Source: Gnetum montanum (lineage: Eukaryota > Streptophyta > Gnetopsida > Gnetales > Gnetaceae). From it: a stretch of DNA of 62,000 nt. This document shows, piece after piece, positions 11,541-24,784 of the stretch. The notes below the pieces were generated by a model. The model made no database searches. It was not told the DNA's origin and was given only the letters and a program-made list of their open reading frames with translations. Location of the stretch: the NCBI GenBank assembly GCA_015680685.1, contig MNCI01013809.1:187816-249815 (forward strand). The letters run 5' to 3'. Position numbers and translations under genes: made by a program. Numbering within the stretch: the first letter of the stretch is position 1; each line of letters begins with the position of its first letter.

Positions 11541-12887
11541 TCTAGACTAATTTAGGGATTTAAAAAAACTAACAAGCCTAATTGTAGGAGTGGGAAAGTT
11601 CTTATTACAGAAAATTTATAGTAATTTAAGGAAGTAGCTAAAGAGCCTATTTCCCATGCAAAGTTAACAACATTATTAAAACTATACAAAGGGATTCATA
11701 TATTTTCTCATAGGGATCATGATTAGAAGATGATCTTGATACTAGATTTAGGCATGGTAGATGAAGTAAATTAAACAAATCATGGGTAAATTATAGGGTC
11801 TATATATTCTCCTTTGAATATTTTCTCTTTTCTTCTTGACTTTGGAATGTTATTGATCATTGTATCCCATACGCTAGGCATTCCTACTACTTTCTCATTG
11901 ATGACTGGTGAGGTACCCTTACACTCAACCATACGAATACGAGCGTCTCAAGCGCGATCTAGCTGAACTCCAAGGACTAGGTGCATACGCGTCCTAATGG
12001 AACACTTAAGGTTAATCAATTACTGTCTTCCCAAACTTGTATTGTCATGATTGTATGGTTAAGTAAGCTTGAGGTATATGATTTTTATGTCTTTTATTTT
12101 TTAATGCCTAGGCTAATAGGGAGAGGTGAAGAGAACTAAATGACTAACTTTCATTAACTATTCACTAACTAAGTTCTAATCGTCCTAGCACTAGTATATA
12201 TTTCCACTTTCTATACACACCTTGAACCAGTGCAATGCTGCTAGGATTACCAAACGCTACTCGTTACTAGGTTACCAAGCATTACACACGTGCTCGAAGT
12301 GGACGTACTGAATGCACTTAACTAGGAGAGTCAAGGGTTGAGAGAGATTAATTATCTAAGAAATCATTTAAACATTTAACAATAATTAAATCCTATTAAG
12401 CTTAGTCCACATGCTACAAGGTTTATCAGAAAGTTTGTCTTTATTTCCGTACACAAATGTGTGCTTAGGTACAGTTTGCTTGAATAAAGATCCATTCTCT
12501 TTAAGACTCCTATTGTGGGCACATGGAAATTACTCTAACTCTAGAATGGTAAAACTATTATAGTTTGGCTAAGGGTCTAACTCTAGATGCTAAAACAGGG
12601 AAAGTTGCCTCTTATTTATAGATGTTTCAGCAGGCCGTGATATCATGTACACGATATCGTGAGGGTGGACATGATATTGTGGCTTAGCATACCCCCATGA
12701 CTGAATGAAAACTCATCCTTGAGTTCCTTACAAAATATTGGGAAGGTATGGGATTATTAAATTGAATGATACTAATGGTGAATGGGGTGACATGTGAATG
12801 GATCATCATTACAATACATGACAAAATTAGTGTTCATGACAACAAGGGTGAACACTATACAAATTTAACATCCAACCTTATTTGGTA

Positions 12888-12940
<53 letters not shown>

Positions 12941-13300
12941 GAGAAGAAGTATGTTGTTGCCAATGCCAATATTATACCTTTTCTTGTTCATCCATAAGTG
13001 TGCCATTAATCTTGTTCCTTGCATAACTACTTTAGCACCAATCCATTCAGAGTGTTCTCTCTAGATCTAATCTGTTGTTGTATGATTACCATCTGCACAC
13101 ACAACACAATCTTATATTAGCAAGGATAAATGAATGATAATGTAGTTGATACCTTGCTTTGGTCTAACATCCATTGGCTGAGTTGTGATATGGTTGATGT
13201 AGATTTTGAAGATGTAATACTGGTAACTACCCAAGGTGTAGGGGTTAGGAGAAAATCGAAAAAATTGGACTACGACCCGCATGACTAAGAGCAAACCTCT
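11541..13300. other. Non-coding stretch between the copia fragment and element D
   Basis: No gene is supported. It holds a GA microsatellite (12891-12939) and a perfect 12-bp palindrome CACGATATCGTG (12650-12661) close to a related GATATCATGTACACGATAT string. These may belong to an unrecognised LTR or solo LTR. Confidence 0.5.
12891..12939. repeat. (GA)n microsatellite
   Basis: About 24 GA dinucleotides with one AA interruption. The short Arg/Glu-repeat reading frame over it is an artefact of the simple repeat. Confidence 0.95.
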
Positions 13301-14867
13301 TGTAGCGACCAAAAATGTCGATGACTGGAAAATGTCGATGGGTCGTTGATCGTGAATAGTCTTAACCCCGTATCCATGGGAGGGCTGTGCTGGATGGAAT
13401 GGATACGGGGCACCTTGAACAGTCTGGTTGATTAGATAGGGACTTATTTTGTGTCAATATAACCTTTTGCAACGTGTGATTTTAAAGCAGAGTTTATAGC
13501 ATAAAAATAGTATTTTTAAACATAAACGATGTAGACAACAATGTAAACTATGATGATAAACAAGAAAGCAAAGTAGAATGTAGTTAGAAGAATGCACCAC
13601 TTCGAATCTATGACTTCGCTCTATCAGAGTGGATATAACTAGTTGCATAGTGCTGGGAAGTGTAGAAATCCTAAAGGTAACCAAGATGTGCAGAGAAAAA
13701 CAACAGTATGCTTAGGCACAAACTTAGGAGTTGGCAATGCAAAATGCTACCAAGGTGGTATAAAAGAGTAGAATAAAAAGCCAACTGAGAATGCTAACTA
13801 TTTACAATGTCAAACAAAAAGCTTGCAATGCTCAGGGTTACAATGCTAGCTTTTTGCTTATTAGGCAACAAAACTACTAGTTAACCAAAAATTGCCAAAA
13901 GGAGGAACCCTTTTGAACGTTGCTCATAGGGGTATTTATATGACCAAGGGCATGCGAAAGGGGTGGTTTGGACACCACGTGCCTTGGGCCCACATTGACT
14001 TGTATGCACTGCATGTGCCTGCATGACCATTGGGCGAGCCTACCATGCCATAATTACGAGCCTACCATGCTATAATTGCATTGTCAGAGCAATGGTCAAT
14101 TAGGTGAGGTGCATTAATGTCACACAACTACCTGCCATGCCTTTCTATTCTCTATAACGTAGCATGTTTGGTGTAGCGTAGCATTTTGCTATGCATTTCG
14201 CTAGCTGTTTGTTGCATATTTGCTACACTATGCTACGCTATGTAGCATAGCATAGCGTAGCAGCTGGTCTTAGTCGTGAAAACTTTGCCAATCTGCAGAC
14301 GTTTCCTTTTATGTTGCAAAACATGCGAACTTGTTGATCCTACCCTTTGAGTTGCCTTCTGTTACTTCTGTAGAATTGCTACGCCTCACTGCACCATGTA
14401 GCTCAGCGTAGCATAGTAGTAGACTTGGTCCACCACTTTTTGATGGAAGGAGACATTGCTGAAGTACTAGAAGTTGGGTGAGGAGACATAGTTTTTTGCT
14501 ACATTGTGCTATGCTGCATAGTGTAGCATAGCACTTTGCTTCTGCAAACGTCTTCTGGAGTTTGCTACGCTACGTAGCATGGTGTAGCAAAAATCCTTGA
14601 CTTAGAAAACTTGCTAAAGCATTTTGTGTGTTCTAAGAACTGCTAACAGTTTCACGGATTGCTCTTATGTGCACGGTCGGCTAGGTGAACTACTCAGGTG
14701 GGCAGGCTGGAGGAACCATTTAGCTTGTTGACACCTGGGTCAAAAAGCTTGCCGAATTGGATAGTCTAAAAATTAGACCATCCATCTCTTGAAGAACTAC
14801 CGTGACGCTGCACAAATTGCAAAGGCCTTGGTGAAGCAAGCATGCCTTCTAATTTTGGGGTGTTTCA
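13301..14867 (-). repeat. D 3' LTR (1567 bp)
   Basis: On the element strand it starts TGAAACACC (14867) and ends GCTACA (13301). Residues 13301-13960 align with the truncated 5' LTR at 28406-29015. The part between 14150 and 14600 is packed with GCTACGC, GCTATGC, GCGTAGC and TAGCATAGC, forming overlapping inverted repeats. Confidence 0.85.
13933..13940 (-). promoter_or_regulatory. TATA box of D 3' LTR
   Basis: TATAAATA on the element strand, in a GGTCA-TATAAATA-CCCC context. The matching position in the truncated 5' LTR (about 28998) reads TCTAAATA, so the TATA there is mutated. Confidence 0.6.
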
Positions 14868-14943
14868 TTGGTCCCTCTATGTCGACGTCTAGAGGATGGG
14901 CCCGATAGATGTTGACAAAGGATACAAAACACCACGGAAGGCA
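14859..14943 (-). other. Polypurine tract in an inverted repeat, element D
   Basis: Outer arms GGTGTTT (14859-14865) and AAACACC (14937-14943). The inner arms are CTATGTCGACGTCT and AGATGTTGACAAAG. The purine tract on the element strand (ATAGAGGGACC) sits between the inner arm and the LTR start. Confidence 0.7.
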
Positions 14944-15970
14944 AAGTGCTAGCATTGTCACTTGGTGATTGTCAAGACATCGCTTGGCTATGCTTGAGAG
15001 TGTTGCATTGGTGGGAAAAGATGAAGCATGGAGGAAGGAGGTTCAATGAAGGAGTAAAGATGAGGCTTAGTAGGCTCCCTCGTCAGTGTGCTCATGAGGG
15101 AGTCATTTGCATTTTCATCTTTACTTTCATTAAAGCGGGGAGGACGGAGGTGTAGGAAAAGGATAAAAATAAGGTTTAGCAGGCTCCCTTTGTAGAGTGC
15201 TCATGAGGGAGTTTTCACATTTTCATTTCTACTTACAATGACCTTCGACCTCTCATAGGACAAGTGTTTCTTCGTAGGATGAGTTGTGTTACATCCATGT
15301 AGGAGTTTAACCTACCTATAAATGCTTCCCATGTGGTGAGCTATCTTATGCACGTCATGGGAGTTGCACTTTGAGGTAGCCAAGCTAGTCGAGGTACTCA
15401 CTTCACAATGCCGTAGCATTTGCTGCTGTCGTAAGACGTAACCTCAGCCAATGAGGGAAAAGGTCTTGCTGGCTGCAGACATTTTTGAAGCTCTTGGAAA
15501 CCTTTGCTAGTGTATGATGTTCAACATAGAAAGCCCAGCAGTGGCCTTGGCAGCAGCGGCATGGAGGAGCTAACCTCAAAGGAGCGAGGTGTCACTGTGA
15601 GTGCGAATGCTTTGGAATCCTTGCTAATGGTAGGCATTCGCAGTTTAGCTATGGGATCAGCTACCACATAACTGAACGTTGTGTGAGCCCAAGCATCAGT
15701 AGGGAGCTGGAGGGCAACAATATTGTGGCTGGGACTCCAATGGTGGGCACTAACCAGGGAGCTACTGTCAGGGCGATGGGCTGTGGCAATGGTAGGTCCG
15801 GAGGGCTAGTGCGATGCATACGACATCTCCAAAGGGTCGGCACGATGCTAGGGGTGGTAGCATCATGTATGTTCTAGATCCTGTTCCCATTGTGTCGTGA
15901 ACTTCTTTCTAGAGCTACAACATCCCATCCCCATGTTGGCATTGCGCACGCTCATTTGATGTGTACTCAG
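14944..15970 (-). other. D distal 3' UTR, non-coding
   Basis: No gene is supported. A direct duplication carrying AGGCTCCCT..GTGCTCATGAGGGAGT is present at about 15055-15115 and 15166-15215. Confidence 0.55.
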
Positions 15971-15974
15971 TGTA

Positions 15975-16250
15975 GATGCATGCTGGGGATGTGCTGCGAA
16001 CCCAGTTTAAGGTCTTGGTAGACCGTGTGCTGGTTTCGGGTCTCAGTAGACCACTGTGTTGGTTTAAGATCCCAGTAGATTGTACATTCTAGTTTAACAT
16101 CATAGCAGATGTGCCGTGCTAGTTTATAGTCATAGCAAACTAGTTGTGCCAGGTTTACGTTGTAGCGGATGGTCGCTTCTAGTTTAACGTTGTAGTGGAC
16201 ACTGCTTCTTTTTGCTAGTTTATTGTTGTAGAAAATGCTTCTTATTTCCA
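15975..16250 (-). repeat. D 3' UTR tandem repeat array
   Basis: About nine units of roughly 30 bp, AGTTTAACGTTGTAGCGGA-type on the plus strand, in the position seen after integrase in A, C, E and F. On the element strand the units again read as repeated YDVKL peptides in one open frame, a by-product of the repeat. Confidence 0.85.
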
Positions 16251-16254
16251 TGCT

Positions 16255-19200
16255 TTATATGTAGTAATTCTTGAGGTACGAGTGATTCACTAGGTTGGTG
16301 AACTCGTTGTCATCCATGTCTACAAGCTTGAAGGCTTCATTCCCAAAGGCTTTAGTAACCACGTAAGGGCCTTTCCAGTTGGCTGAGAATTTGCTCACAT
16401 GCTCATGGAAAACCTTGAGGATGAGGTCTCCCTTCTGTATTGGCCATTGATGTGGGTTTGCATGGTGCTTTTTCTATTTCTTGCTCTGGTAGTGCTCTAT
16501 GCGGCTCAATGTTTGCACGTGCTCGTTTTGTATTGAGTCAAGGTATTGATTCGTGACTTGTTGTTTTGGGATTTTCTCATGACGTTATATAGGATCATTA
16601 GGAGTGATGGTACCTACAATTCAAGAGGCAACATAGCTTCAAATCCATAAATAAGATTTTAAGGAGTCTTACTCGTCATGGTTCTGCACGTCGTCCTATA
16701 GGCCTATAGAACATAGAGCATTTTCTCGTGCCACCGCCTCTTGCTGTTGCTAAGCATCTGCATCAACAAGTTGATGATGGACTTATTTGTACCCTCTGTT
16801 TGTCTATTTTCCTATGGGTAATATGGGGAGGAGAATGATTGCTTGATGCCTATATTCTTGTAGAAGGTTCGGGTTTCTGTACTACTGAATTGTGGCCCAT
16901 TGTCGGTCACAATAGTCACAATGAAGTGGCAGATATGCTGAGATGTTGGCTTCCTCAGGAGGATAGCTTCCACTCACTTAGTAAAACACTCAGTGGTAGT
17001 GATAATGAAACTGTGCCCTACAAAGGACTTAGGCATGATGGGTCCTATGAGGTCTAGTCCCCATCATTGGAAAGGCCATGTGATCTGCATTGGGTTTAGG
17101 TCTATAGGTGGGACATGTATGAGATTTGCGTATCTCTCACACATGTCACATGTATTGACTTTTGACAAGCATTCATGCTCCATGTGGGGCCAATAGTACC
17201 CTAGGCGTCTAATTTTTGCAGCCATAGCCCTAGGTGCTATGTGTCCACCACATTGTTTTTCATACACTTCATTAACCATCTTTTGCACCTGCTTCCCACC
17301 CACGCATGCTAGCAATATCCCATTGTAAGAACACCTACATAGGGCATCATTCCCCATGAGTGTATATTACCAGGCACACTTACGGATTGCATCTCTCTGG
17401 GCAAGTGTCAATCCACTCAGGGGTTCACCCTACTGCAAGTAGGCTTTAATGTTGGCATACCATTCCTGGGTGTCTGCAACGCTGACAAATGATACATGTC
17501 CCACCTTAGTGATAGGCTCAATGCATTTGATAATCGAAGTTGGTAGACTTGAAAATGAGTGTGGTGGAATGTTTAGTTCTAGGGTTGTTAAGGCATCTGC
17601 CACGGTGTTCTCGTTGCGTGGCACATGTTGCACATTTGTGGTTGCAAATTGCTTAAGCAACCCTTTTGCTAGATCACAATAGGGTTGTAGATGCGTAGCT
17701 TTGTAGGCGTAGATGTCGGTGATTTGATTCATGACTAGTTGTGAATCTCCGCAGATTGCCAAGTGTTGTATGCATAGTTCTTGGGCAGGTAAGAGGCCTC
17801 TGAGTAACCCCTCATACTCTGCCACGTTTTTGGTGTAGGGGAATGCAAAATGATAAGTAGATGGGTCCATTTCCCCAGAGGGGAACATGATGATGGCAGC
17901 TACACTACCTCCTCACATGGTTGAGACACCATCGAAGTGTAAAGTAGCATCGAGATGTGATGGGACAATGTTGACAGTGCCAACATGTTCATCTAGGAAT
18001 TTAGGATCTATGGTTGCCTGGTCGTCGACTGGCGAGGTTGTGAGTTGGGCCGCTAGGGGTTGACCCTTCTTCGACGATTGACTCACATAGTGTAGGTCGA
18101 ACTTCGCAGTTATTTCTTTCCACCGGGCTATCCGGCTACTTTCGTATAGGTTGTTATTGATAGCTTGGAGTATGTTGCTTTTGCAAATGATGTTAGTTGT
18201 ACTGCGAAATAGGTAGTGCCTCCACTTTTTTAACAAAAACACTAAGGCAATGAAATTCCTCTCCACTTCATTGTAGATGCGTTGGAGGTGGCAAGGTAGA
18301 TGAAGAAAGGTTTAGCCCTCTATGGCGGGTGCACAATAGGGAGGTGTAAAAGCTCCTTATGCAGGTCGTCGAAGTCCTGTTGACACTGGGTCATCCACTC
18401 GAACTTAATCCCTTTCTTTAGAAGATGTTGCATGGGGTGTAACTTGTCAATTAACCTTGCTATAAACCTTTGAATGAATTGCATCCTACCTTGCAAGCTG
18501 CGTAACTCATTAAGGGTTTTGGAAGGTGCTAGGTTGACGATGGCCTTAACTTTGTTAGGGTTCATCCATATCCCGTCCTTTGATACTATGAACCTTAACA
18601 TGTGTCTAATTTTCACCTCGAAGATGCATTTATTAGGATTAAGGTGCAAGTCGTGCATTTGAAAATACTTAAGGACTACCCCTAGATCACATGGGTGATC
18701 AGCTACCTCCCTGGACTTAACTGCTATATCATCCACATAGTCATTTAGTTTTTCTAGGATGTAGTCACTGAAGATGTAGGTCATCACTCGCTGGTAGGTT
18801 ACTCTGGCATTCTTGAGCTCGAAAGGCATCATGGTGTAACAAAAGGTACCCCAAGGGGTTATGAAGGTTATTGTTAGCTGATGCTTTGGGTCAATGCAAA
18901 TTTGGTTGTATTTGGAGAAGCCATCCATGAAGGATAATAGAGCATGACCAGCCATGGTGTTGATAAGTTGATAGATGTTTGGAAGTGGGAAATCATCCTT
19001 GATCGTTGCCTTGTTCAGATCCCGAAAGTCTATACAGATTCATATTCCTCCCATTTTCTTTGAAACCACAATGATGTTGGATACTCATTTTGAGTAATCA
19101 ATCGTGCAGATGAAACCATCTTAATATAGCTTGGTGACTTCATCCCTTATGGCTAGTGCAATTTTGGGTTTAACCTTACAATATTTTTGCTTAACTGCCT

Positions 19201-19600
19201 TCATGCATGGGTCTAGGACGATGTTGTGCTATATCAGCCGTGGATCTAAACCCAACATGTCGCTGTACGACCATCCAAAGACATTGATGTTTTCTTGTAG
19301 AATCTTGGCTATGTTTTCATGTGTCTGTGCATCTAGAAAGGAGCTAAGTTTTAATGTTTTTACCTCCCCCTTGGATGTGGTCACAGGTGTGTCGATGAGA
19401 GGGTCCTCAGTTACATCCCTAGCCTCTGAGTCTAGGGTTCGAACCAGATGCTCAGGCCAGTTTGGGGATGCTTCTAAGGCTATTCTAGTGCTAGCTATGG
19501 TTGATTCCCAGTCGATCAGGGATGGGTTCAATTGTCTCGTGAGATTTCCATATGGACCTTCTAGAGCTAAAGGCATCGAGAGATTGTGATGGATTTCCAT
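16255..19600 (-). pseudogene. pol: D pol remnant: RT, two RNase H segments, integrase
   Basis: The frame starts with an ATG at 19600 and a GPYGN motif about 17 residues in, as in C and E. RT spans about 19230-18320, with the YVDDIAVKS box inside the open segment 18955-18320. A deletion near 18266-18310 removes much of the first RNase H-like part. The second RNase H (about 17990-17580) keeps AEYEG, CGDSQ and ADALT. Integrase begins with HIAPRAMAAKIRRLGYYW near 17240. Its core lacks about 12 residues before IVTDNGP. The frame ends at TAA 16255-16257. Stops often replace Gln or Arg. Confidence 0.88.
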
Positions 19601-19616
19601 TTTTTGCTCAACCTGG
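19601..19616 (-). promoter_or_regulatory. Candidate 3' splice site just before D pol ATG
   Basis: On the element strand TTTTGCCAG is followed 13 bases later by the pol ATG. C and E have an equivalent CAG the same short distance before their pol ATG. Ogre-type Tat elements splice out the sequence between protease and RT, so this may be the acceptor. Confidence 0.4.
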
Positions 19617-19734
19617 CAAAATGAGATGAAGCTTGGTTAAGAGGCACCTGTTGGCAATAATCATGTATAATGAAACTTTACAAGGTAATGAAGAAATGCA
19701 ACTAGCAAAGTATCATGATATAAAGATTACAAGT

Positions 19735-20035
19735 TTGCTAGTTTAAGGTCATGGTGGACCGCCAAGGCATAGGAATGCAAAGCTTGTTAAAAAATGCAAA
19801 CTGCCAACGTGAAAACACGAAACTGCTAGAAGGTGTGAAATTGCCGATGCGAAAGTGTGAAACTACTAGTTTACCATCATTGTGGACTACGAATGTATAA
19901 TAGATCAAAATTTCTAGTCGAAGGTCTTTTTGGACCCGTTAAAGGTGAAACTACACTAGGATTGCTAATTTAAGGTCTTTTCGGACTAGTAACGTTGCGA
20001 TTGCTGGGGTTGCTAGTTTACGATCTTTTCGAACC
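19735..20035 (-). repeat. D repeats between antisense gene and RT
   Basis: Spaced copies of AGTTTAAGGTC..GGACC-type units (near 19739, 19870, 19915, 19965, 20010). Stem partners change together: GGTC with GACC in one, GTC with GAC in others. Confidence 0.7.
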
Positions 20036-20373
20036 CATAACAAAAATAAATATTTTGTTTTATTTTTGGGAAAAGCAAATAGTTGGCTTGAATTGTGTCA
20101 ACATCTTAATGCCAATAGTGCAACGATGTCATGGCAAGCGTGCTACACTGTATGGAAAATCCCACATTAAACAGAGAGAGAGAACAGAAAGTTTCCTCCT
20201 TTTCACCATTACAGCCATAAATGAGGATTAAACCCATGGTAAGATTTTCATTCTCTCTGTAAGAGCATAGAGCCTATATTGGAGCACAAAGCGATTTTGG
20301 AGTGTGGAGCGATTGTGCTAACAACAAGCAAGACAACTTTTTGCATATTGAAGAAGGAAAGTCTGCAAGTTGG

Positions 20374-23300
20374 ATGATGGCCCTAAAGAAGAAAAGCACT
20401 CACTTGGTGCTTGCAAAGGTTGAGGAGGTGAAGAAAACCCTAGGGCATGTGACACAAGTGTGTGTCATGGCATAGGAAGACATGCCATTGACCTGGTAGG
20501 CTGCCATGCAATTCTGTTATTGTTTTTCTGCTTTCATTGGGTATCCTAGCCTCAATCATATGTGTTTTCTGTCATCGTGTTGTTTTGGCCTTTGCATCGC
20601 CGCTGTTGCTATTTCGGTAGTGGAAAATGCATAAACACTATTCCATCATTGCATGTAAGGTCTCTTAAACTTCCACTGCTGTGGTTGTCATAACTGTGGG
20701 GGCTTGGACAGTTTAAGTTACTTGGTGGTTAAATGGTGTAGCGTAGGACCCTCAGGAGGCTTAGGCCATGCAAGGTGTGACAGTGCGACATGTGTTCTAT
20801 CAGGGCATATTATTAATCACCCTGTTAGGGTTAATTGCTCTATTGGTACTCTAGGCTATTTCTGCTATGCTATCACTTTCATGTTCTTGCTACGCTATGT
20901 GTAGGAAGAGGGTCATGGTAAGGTGTCAGGTGCTGTTATGCTGCATGCACACTGAACTTGGTCATGATGTTAACACTTGCCAGTTGTATTGTGCAGGATG
21001 GGGCTAAGGTCAATTCTGATCATCTTAGAAATTGCAGGGGTCATGTGTCACGTAAGCAAGCCTGTGGCCAATGCTCCTCCTCCCTGTATACATGTGGGGG
21101 AGCAGGGGGTATGGTTCAGGAAAGGAGCACAGGAGTTTCTACAGCACCTCCTCAGAAACTTTAGAGTGATCATTTGGTCATACCTAGAAGAGAAAGAGGT
21201 GGTTGTCATAATAAAAGCCATATTGCTTGGGGCAAGTCGAGGCATACTACGGTTTCTGACGGATGGAGCAATCTTTAGTAGGTAGGGGAAAGGATCCAAT
21301 CAACACCCCACAGGGTTGAGGTGTTTAGCTTGGATCTAGGATATGCTTGAGTACGACTGCTACCATCCTTACAACAGACTATTCATCACACATTATATGG
21401 CAACATGCTTCCAGAACCCACTAGGAACTATCTATTGTGCTGGTGGATGAGTTTTTTTATTATAGCTTTGCTACGCTGTGTTGTGTGATGCTTTTCATAT
21501 TGGCCAAATGATAACAGTATGCTTTTGTTACCGGGTTCTACATCAACAAGGAAGGGGTTCATGATTGACTGGGTCTACTAACTACAGCATGGATAGCCCT
21601 GTAGGAATTCTCTTCTACTGAGAACGTACATGTGGGTGTGATTGGTCAGTGTGGGGGTGAATACCATACCTACCCACACCTATACCCCATTCCCTACAAT
21701 CAGTGCAAGGGGTCTGGTTGGCTGGATGATGGGTGGGCAGAACCCTTCAAACCGATCACCGTTGAGCAAGTTCTAGTTAGTCTTCCACTATTCTCGTTAC
21801 TGTACAAACCTGGTAGGTTAAACAGTAAGTGTTGCATGCTTAAGTATCTTTGTACTTTTTGGATTTTCTACGTTTTTATGCTAAACGTTTTTTATGAAAA
21901 CTATTATAGGGGCGAAAAAGTCCCAGGAGGTGATGATGGTAGCTTCTGAGACACAGGGGACAAATATCTACTTCAAGTATGGAGAAGTAGATATGAGCCA
22001 ACGCTGGATAAACGGTGGGGCCTTGGACTCCCTTGTTCAGAAAGTCCAAAAGGTTGGGCTTATGGATCTATTCCTAGCCCTAAATCTAAACATCCCTGCC
22101 ACCAAGATGCTCTCCTTGGTCAACTCTTTTTCTGACAAGGTAGGTCGTGTCCACATGCACATATAGGGCATATGGGTGGTCATTGAAATCAATGACTAGC
22201 TATTCATAGATCTCTTTGGTGTCCCTGACGATGGTGTCCTTATAGGGTCGAAGAGTAAAATAGAGTTGACCCTTCAGAAGAAGGACATCCAGGAGTGGTT
22301 AGGGATTGAGAAAGAGTGAAAGGGCCTCCCTATGGAGAAGCTTAAAGAAGGACCTACCAAGGGGGTTTACCCTGTCTTTCATGCTCACACATTCCCCCAG
22401 TTGCTCTCCCAAGGGATGGTCATGGGGATTGAGCAGGCCTGGGCAATGTGCGAAGTTATGGAGGAGGGGGCTCGTTTCAACTGGGCTAGGTTTCTATGTA
22501 AAGGCTTGTAGAACAAAATGTTGGGGCTCCATAAGAAAATGGAGTCTCATTCCAATATACATTAGGTCTTTTACATAGCCTATCTGAAGCATTTTGCAGA
22601 GTTCCTGGTGGTTCAGGAGGATGGAGTCTAAGCCATGCAAAATCCCAACCAGATTTCTAGACCATGGATCTACTAGATCCTCTAGACCACTCGAGTCCAA
22701 GATCCCCCAAAAGTAATTGGGGAGTCATTCTCTGTGATGACTAAGGATTGGGTGATCCACAACGTTTGTGGCCAGGATAGTATAGGAGAGACACCCCCCG
22801 CCGTAGACGATAGCATGTTGTGGGGGGAACGCCTCAGAGCCGAGATTATGGCTAGCAAGTTATGGCATAAGAGACCTCCTCTAGCAAAGGAAACCCTTTG
22901 CATAGAGGAAGAGAAGGGGTGGAGACTACATCTTAAACTGCAGAGGATGCAACCCCTATTGGTAAACACTTTCTTTTAATTCCTACTTTGTTATTATTTG
23001 CTACGCCATGCTACACTAGGCAGCGTAGCGTAGCATAGCACCTACCTTAAGATAACTTGTTTTATTTTGAGCTAATGCAAACACATTTCTTGACTATCAG
23101 AAGAAGAAGAAGAAGAAGAAGAAGGTGAAAAAGAGGTGTCGACCCCTAAGATGGGGGCGACGAATAATGACACGGATGCCCTAGTCTCAGAGAGAAGGGC
23201 TCCTATCAAAAGGAAGGGAGTTCCTATTATTAAGGCAGGAGCTTTTTTTATTACGGAGAATCCTCCTATTGACGAGGAGGAATTTCCCCTAAATAAAAAA

Positions 23301-24784
23301 GATGCTGATATCCTAAAAGGAAAGGCATCAAAGAATGAAGAATAGGTCCATAAGGACCTGACAGGAACCTCTGGCCAAGCTACCGCCATCGTTTTGCATC
23401 AACAAGAAGGGAGATCACAATTGGATGCTGGTGAGTTTAGCAGTATGTCTACATTATCACAACTCATTTCAGCCATTGCTAATATGTTTAGTTATGTAAC
23501 AGGTGTCACTGTTGATGCTACAAGACCCTCTCTTATTCATGTGGAATCATGGGTGGAGATCCATGATAAGTTTGTGTTCATGCAATGAATTGTTGACGAC
23601 ATGATCAACCTCCTACAGTAGGTGGACCCTGAAGTGGGTAAGTAGTAGTATTGGTTGCTTTCATGTTGTTATGCTAGAATTTCTTGAGTTTACTACTTTT
23701 GCTATACTAATGTGACTAGTATGCTGTTCATTTCATATCAGCCTCTCGACTCAAATGGGACTGACGTAGCCTTTGAAAGTTAGTGTCGTGCCTACATTGC
23801 CACCTGAAGTGACTGAGGTGTCTCATTGTGCATATGACGAGGCTTGCAAATGTGCTTTGCACTCAGCACGTTCCCTGTGGGAGTATAAGCACATCAACGA
23901 GGACTTGTGGAAACGGGTCCAAAAAGCTGAGCAAGAGAAGGTCAACTTGAATGCTGAGGTGGAGGATCTCAAGTCAAGGAAAGAATTCCTCATAGCCTAT
24001 GACACTAATAATGAGGAATAGCACACGGCTGTGATAGATTATGCTAGGTTTTGGACAGTCGCACATCAAAACGTTGAGGCCACCTATGAAATAATTGAAC
24101 AACAGATGCAAATGGACTTGTTAGCCAAGAAGTGTTAGGATTTGAAAGACTTCAGCGTCAAGGTTTAGGAATGGGGGAACTCCCAGAAAAACTATAAACA
24201 TATGTATAAATTGGAACATTCCACCTATCGTAACCTAGAAAAAGATGCTATTGTGGAGGCGTTTAGGTATAAAGCATTCATAAATGCTATTTATGCTTCT
24301 GAGGCCTATGCCAAGTTCAAAGAGTAGGTAAAGGTTACGAAATCTCCTAACTAGAAACTGGACCTTCCCATAGGAGAGACCACGACTGTATCCTTTTCCC
24401 TGAGACTACCAAGGTGGATGACCACTGAAAGGGAGAGAACTGCCATAGACACTAAACCAAGCAATAGATGTTGGGTGGACATCATAGCAGAGGAGGTCTG
24501 CCGCCACCTCAGGCTCAGTTTAGATCGGATACCTTTTGAGGTAGACATGGGTCCTTCTCAAGTTAGTTTCTTTCTACTATATTAATGCTTACACTCTGTT
24601 ATAACTTGTGTACATTGCCATAGCTGACTACTTCATTTCTACGAGGTAGGCTCCGGATGAGGCTGTAGGCTCTATAGGGGGAGGGAATGAAGAATTGGCA
24701 AAGGACAATGCAAGGGAAGGTGATGCACAAGGAAATGATGCAAAAGTGGGTGACGAAGGTGATGTCGGTGGAGACAACCCATGA
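20374..24784 (+). pseudogene. Antisense spliced gene inside D (HAD/FCP1-like, acidic C-terminus)
   Basis: Antisense to D gag-pol and colinear with the copy in C. Inferred exons: 1, 20374 to about 20495 (Lys-rich N-terminus, in-frame TAG); 2, 20997-21446 (450 bp); 3, about 21600-21812; 4, 21910-22961; 5, 23101-23637 (opens with an acidic GAA run); 6, 23742-24540 (coiled coil); 7, 24650-24784 (acidic tail, TGA). Exon 2 shows the FCP1/NIF-type pattern: GVWFRKGAQEFL, then VIIWS, then NRLF..and NPLG. Motif I reads ILEIAGVM, so the usual nucleophile Asp is Glu. The donor after exon 2 appears mutated from GT to AT. Stops in exons 1, 2, 4, 5 and 6 make it a pseudogene. Several introns carry the GCTACGC/GCGTAGC motif of D's own LTR. 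Confidence 0.7.

Noticed and set aside
12882-13064. Arg/Glu-rich short frame
   Set aside because: Produced by the GA microsatellite.
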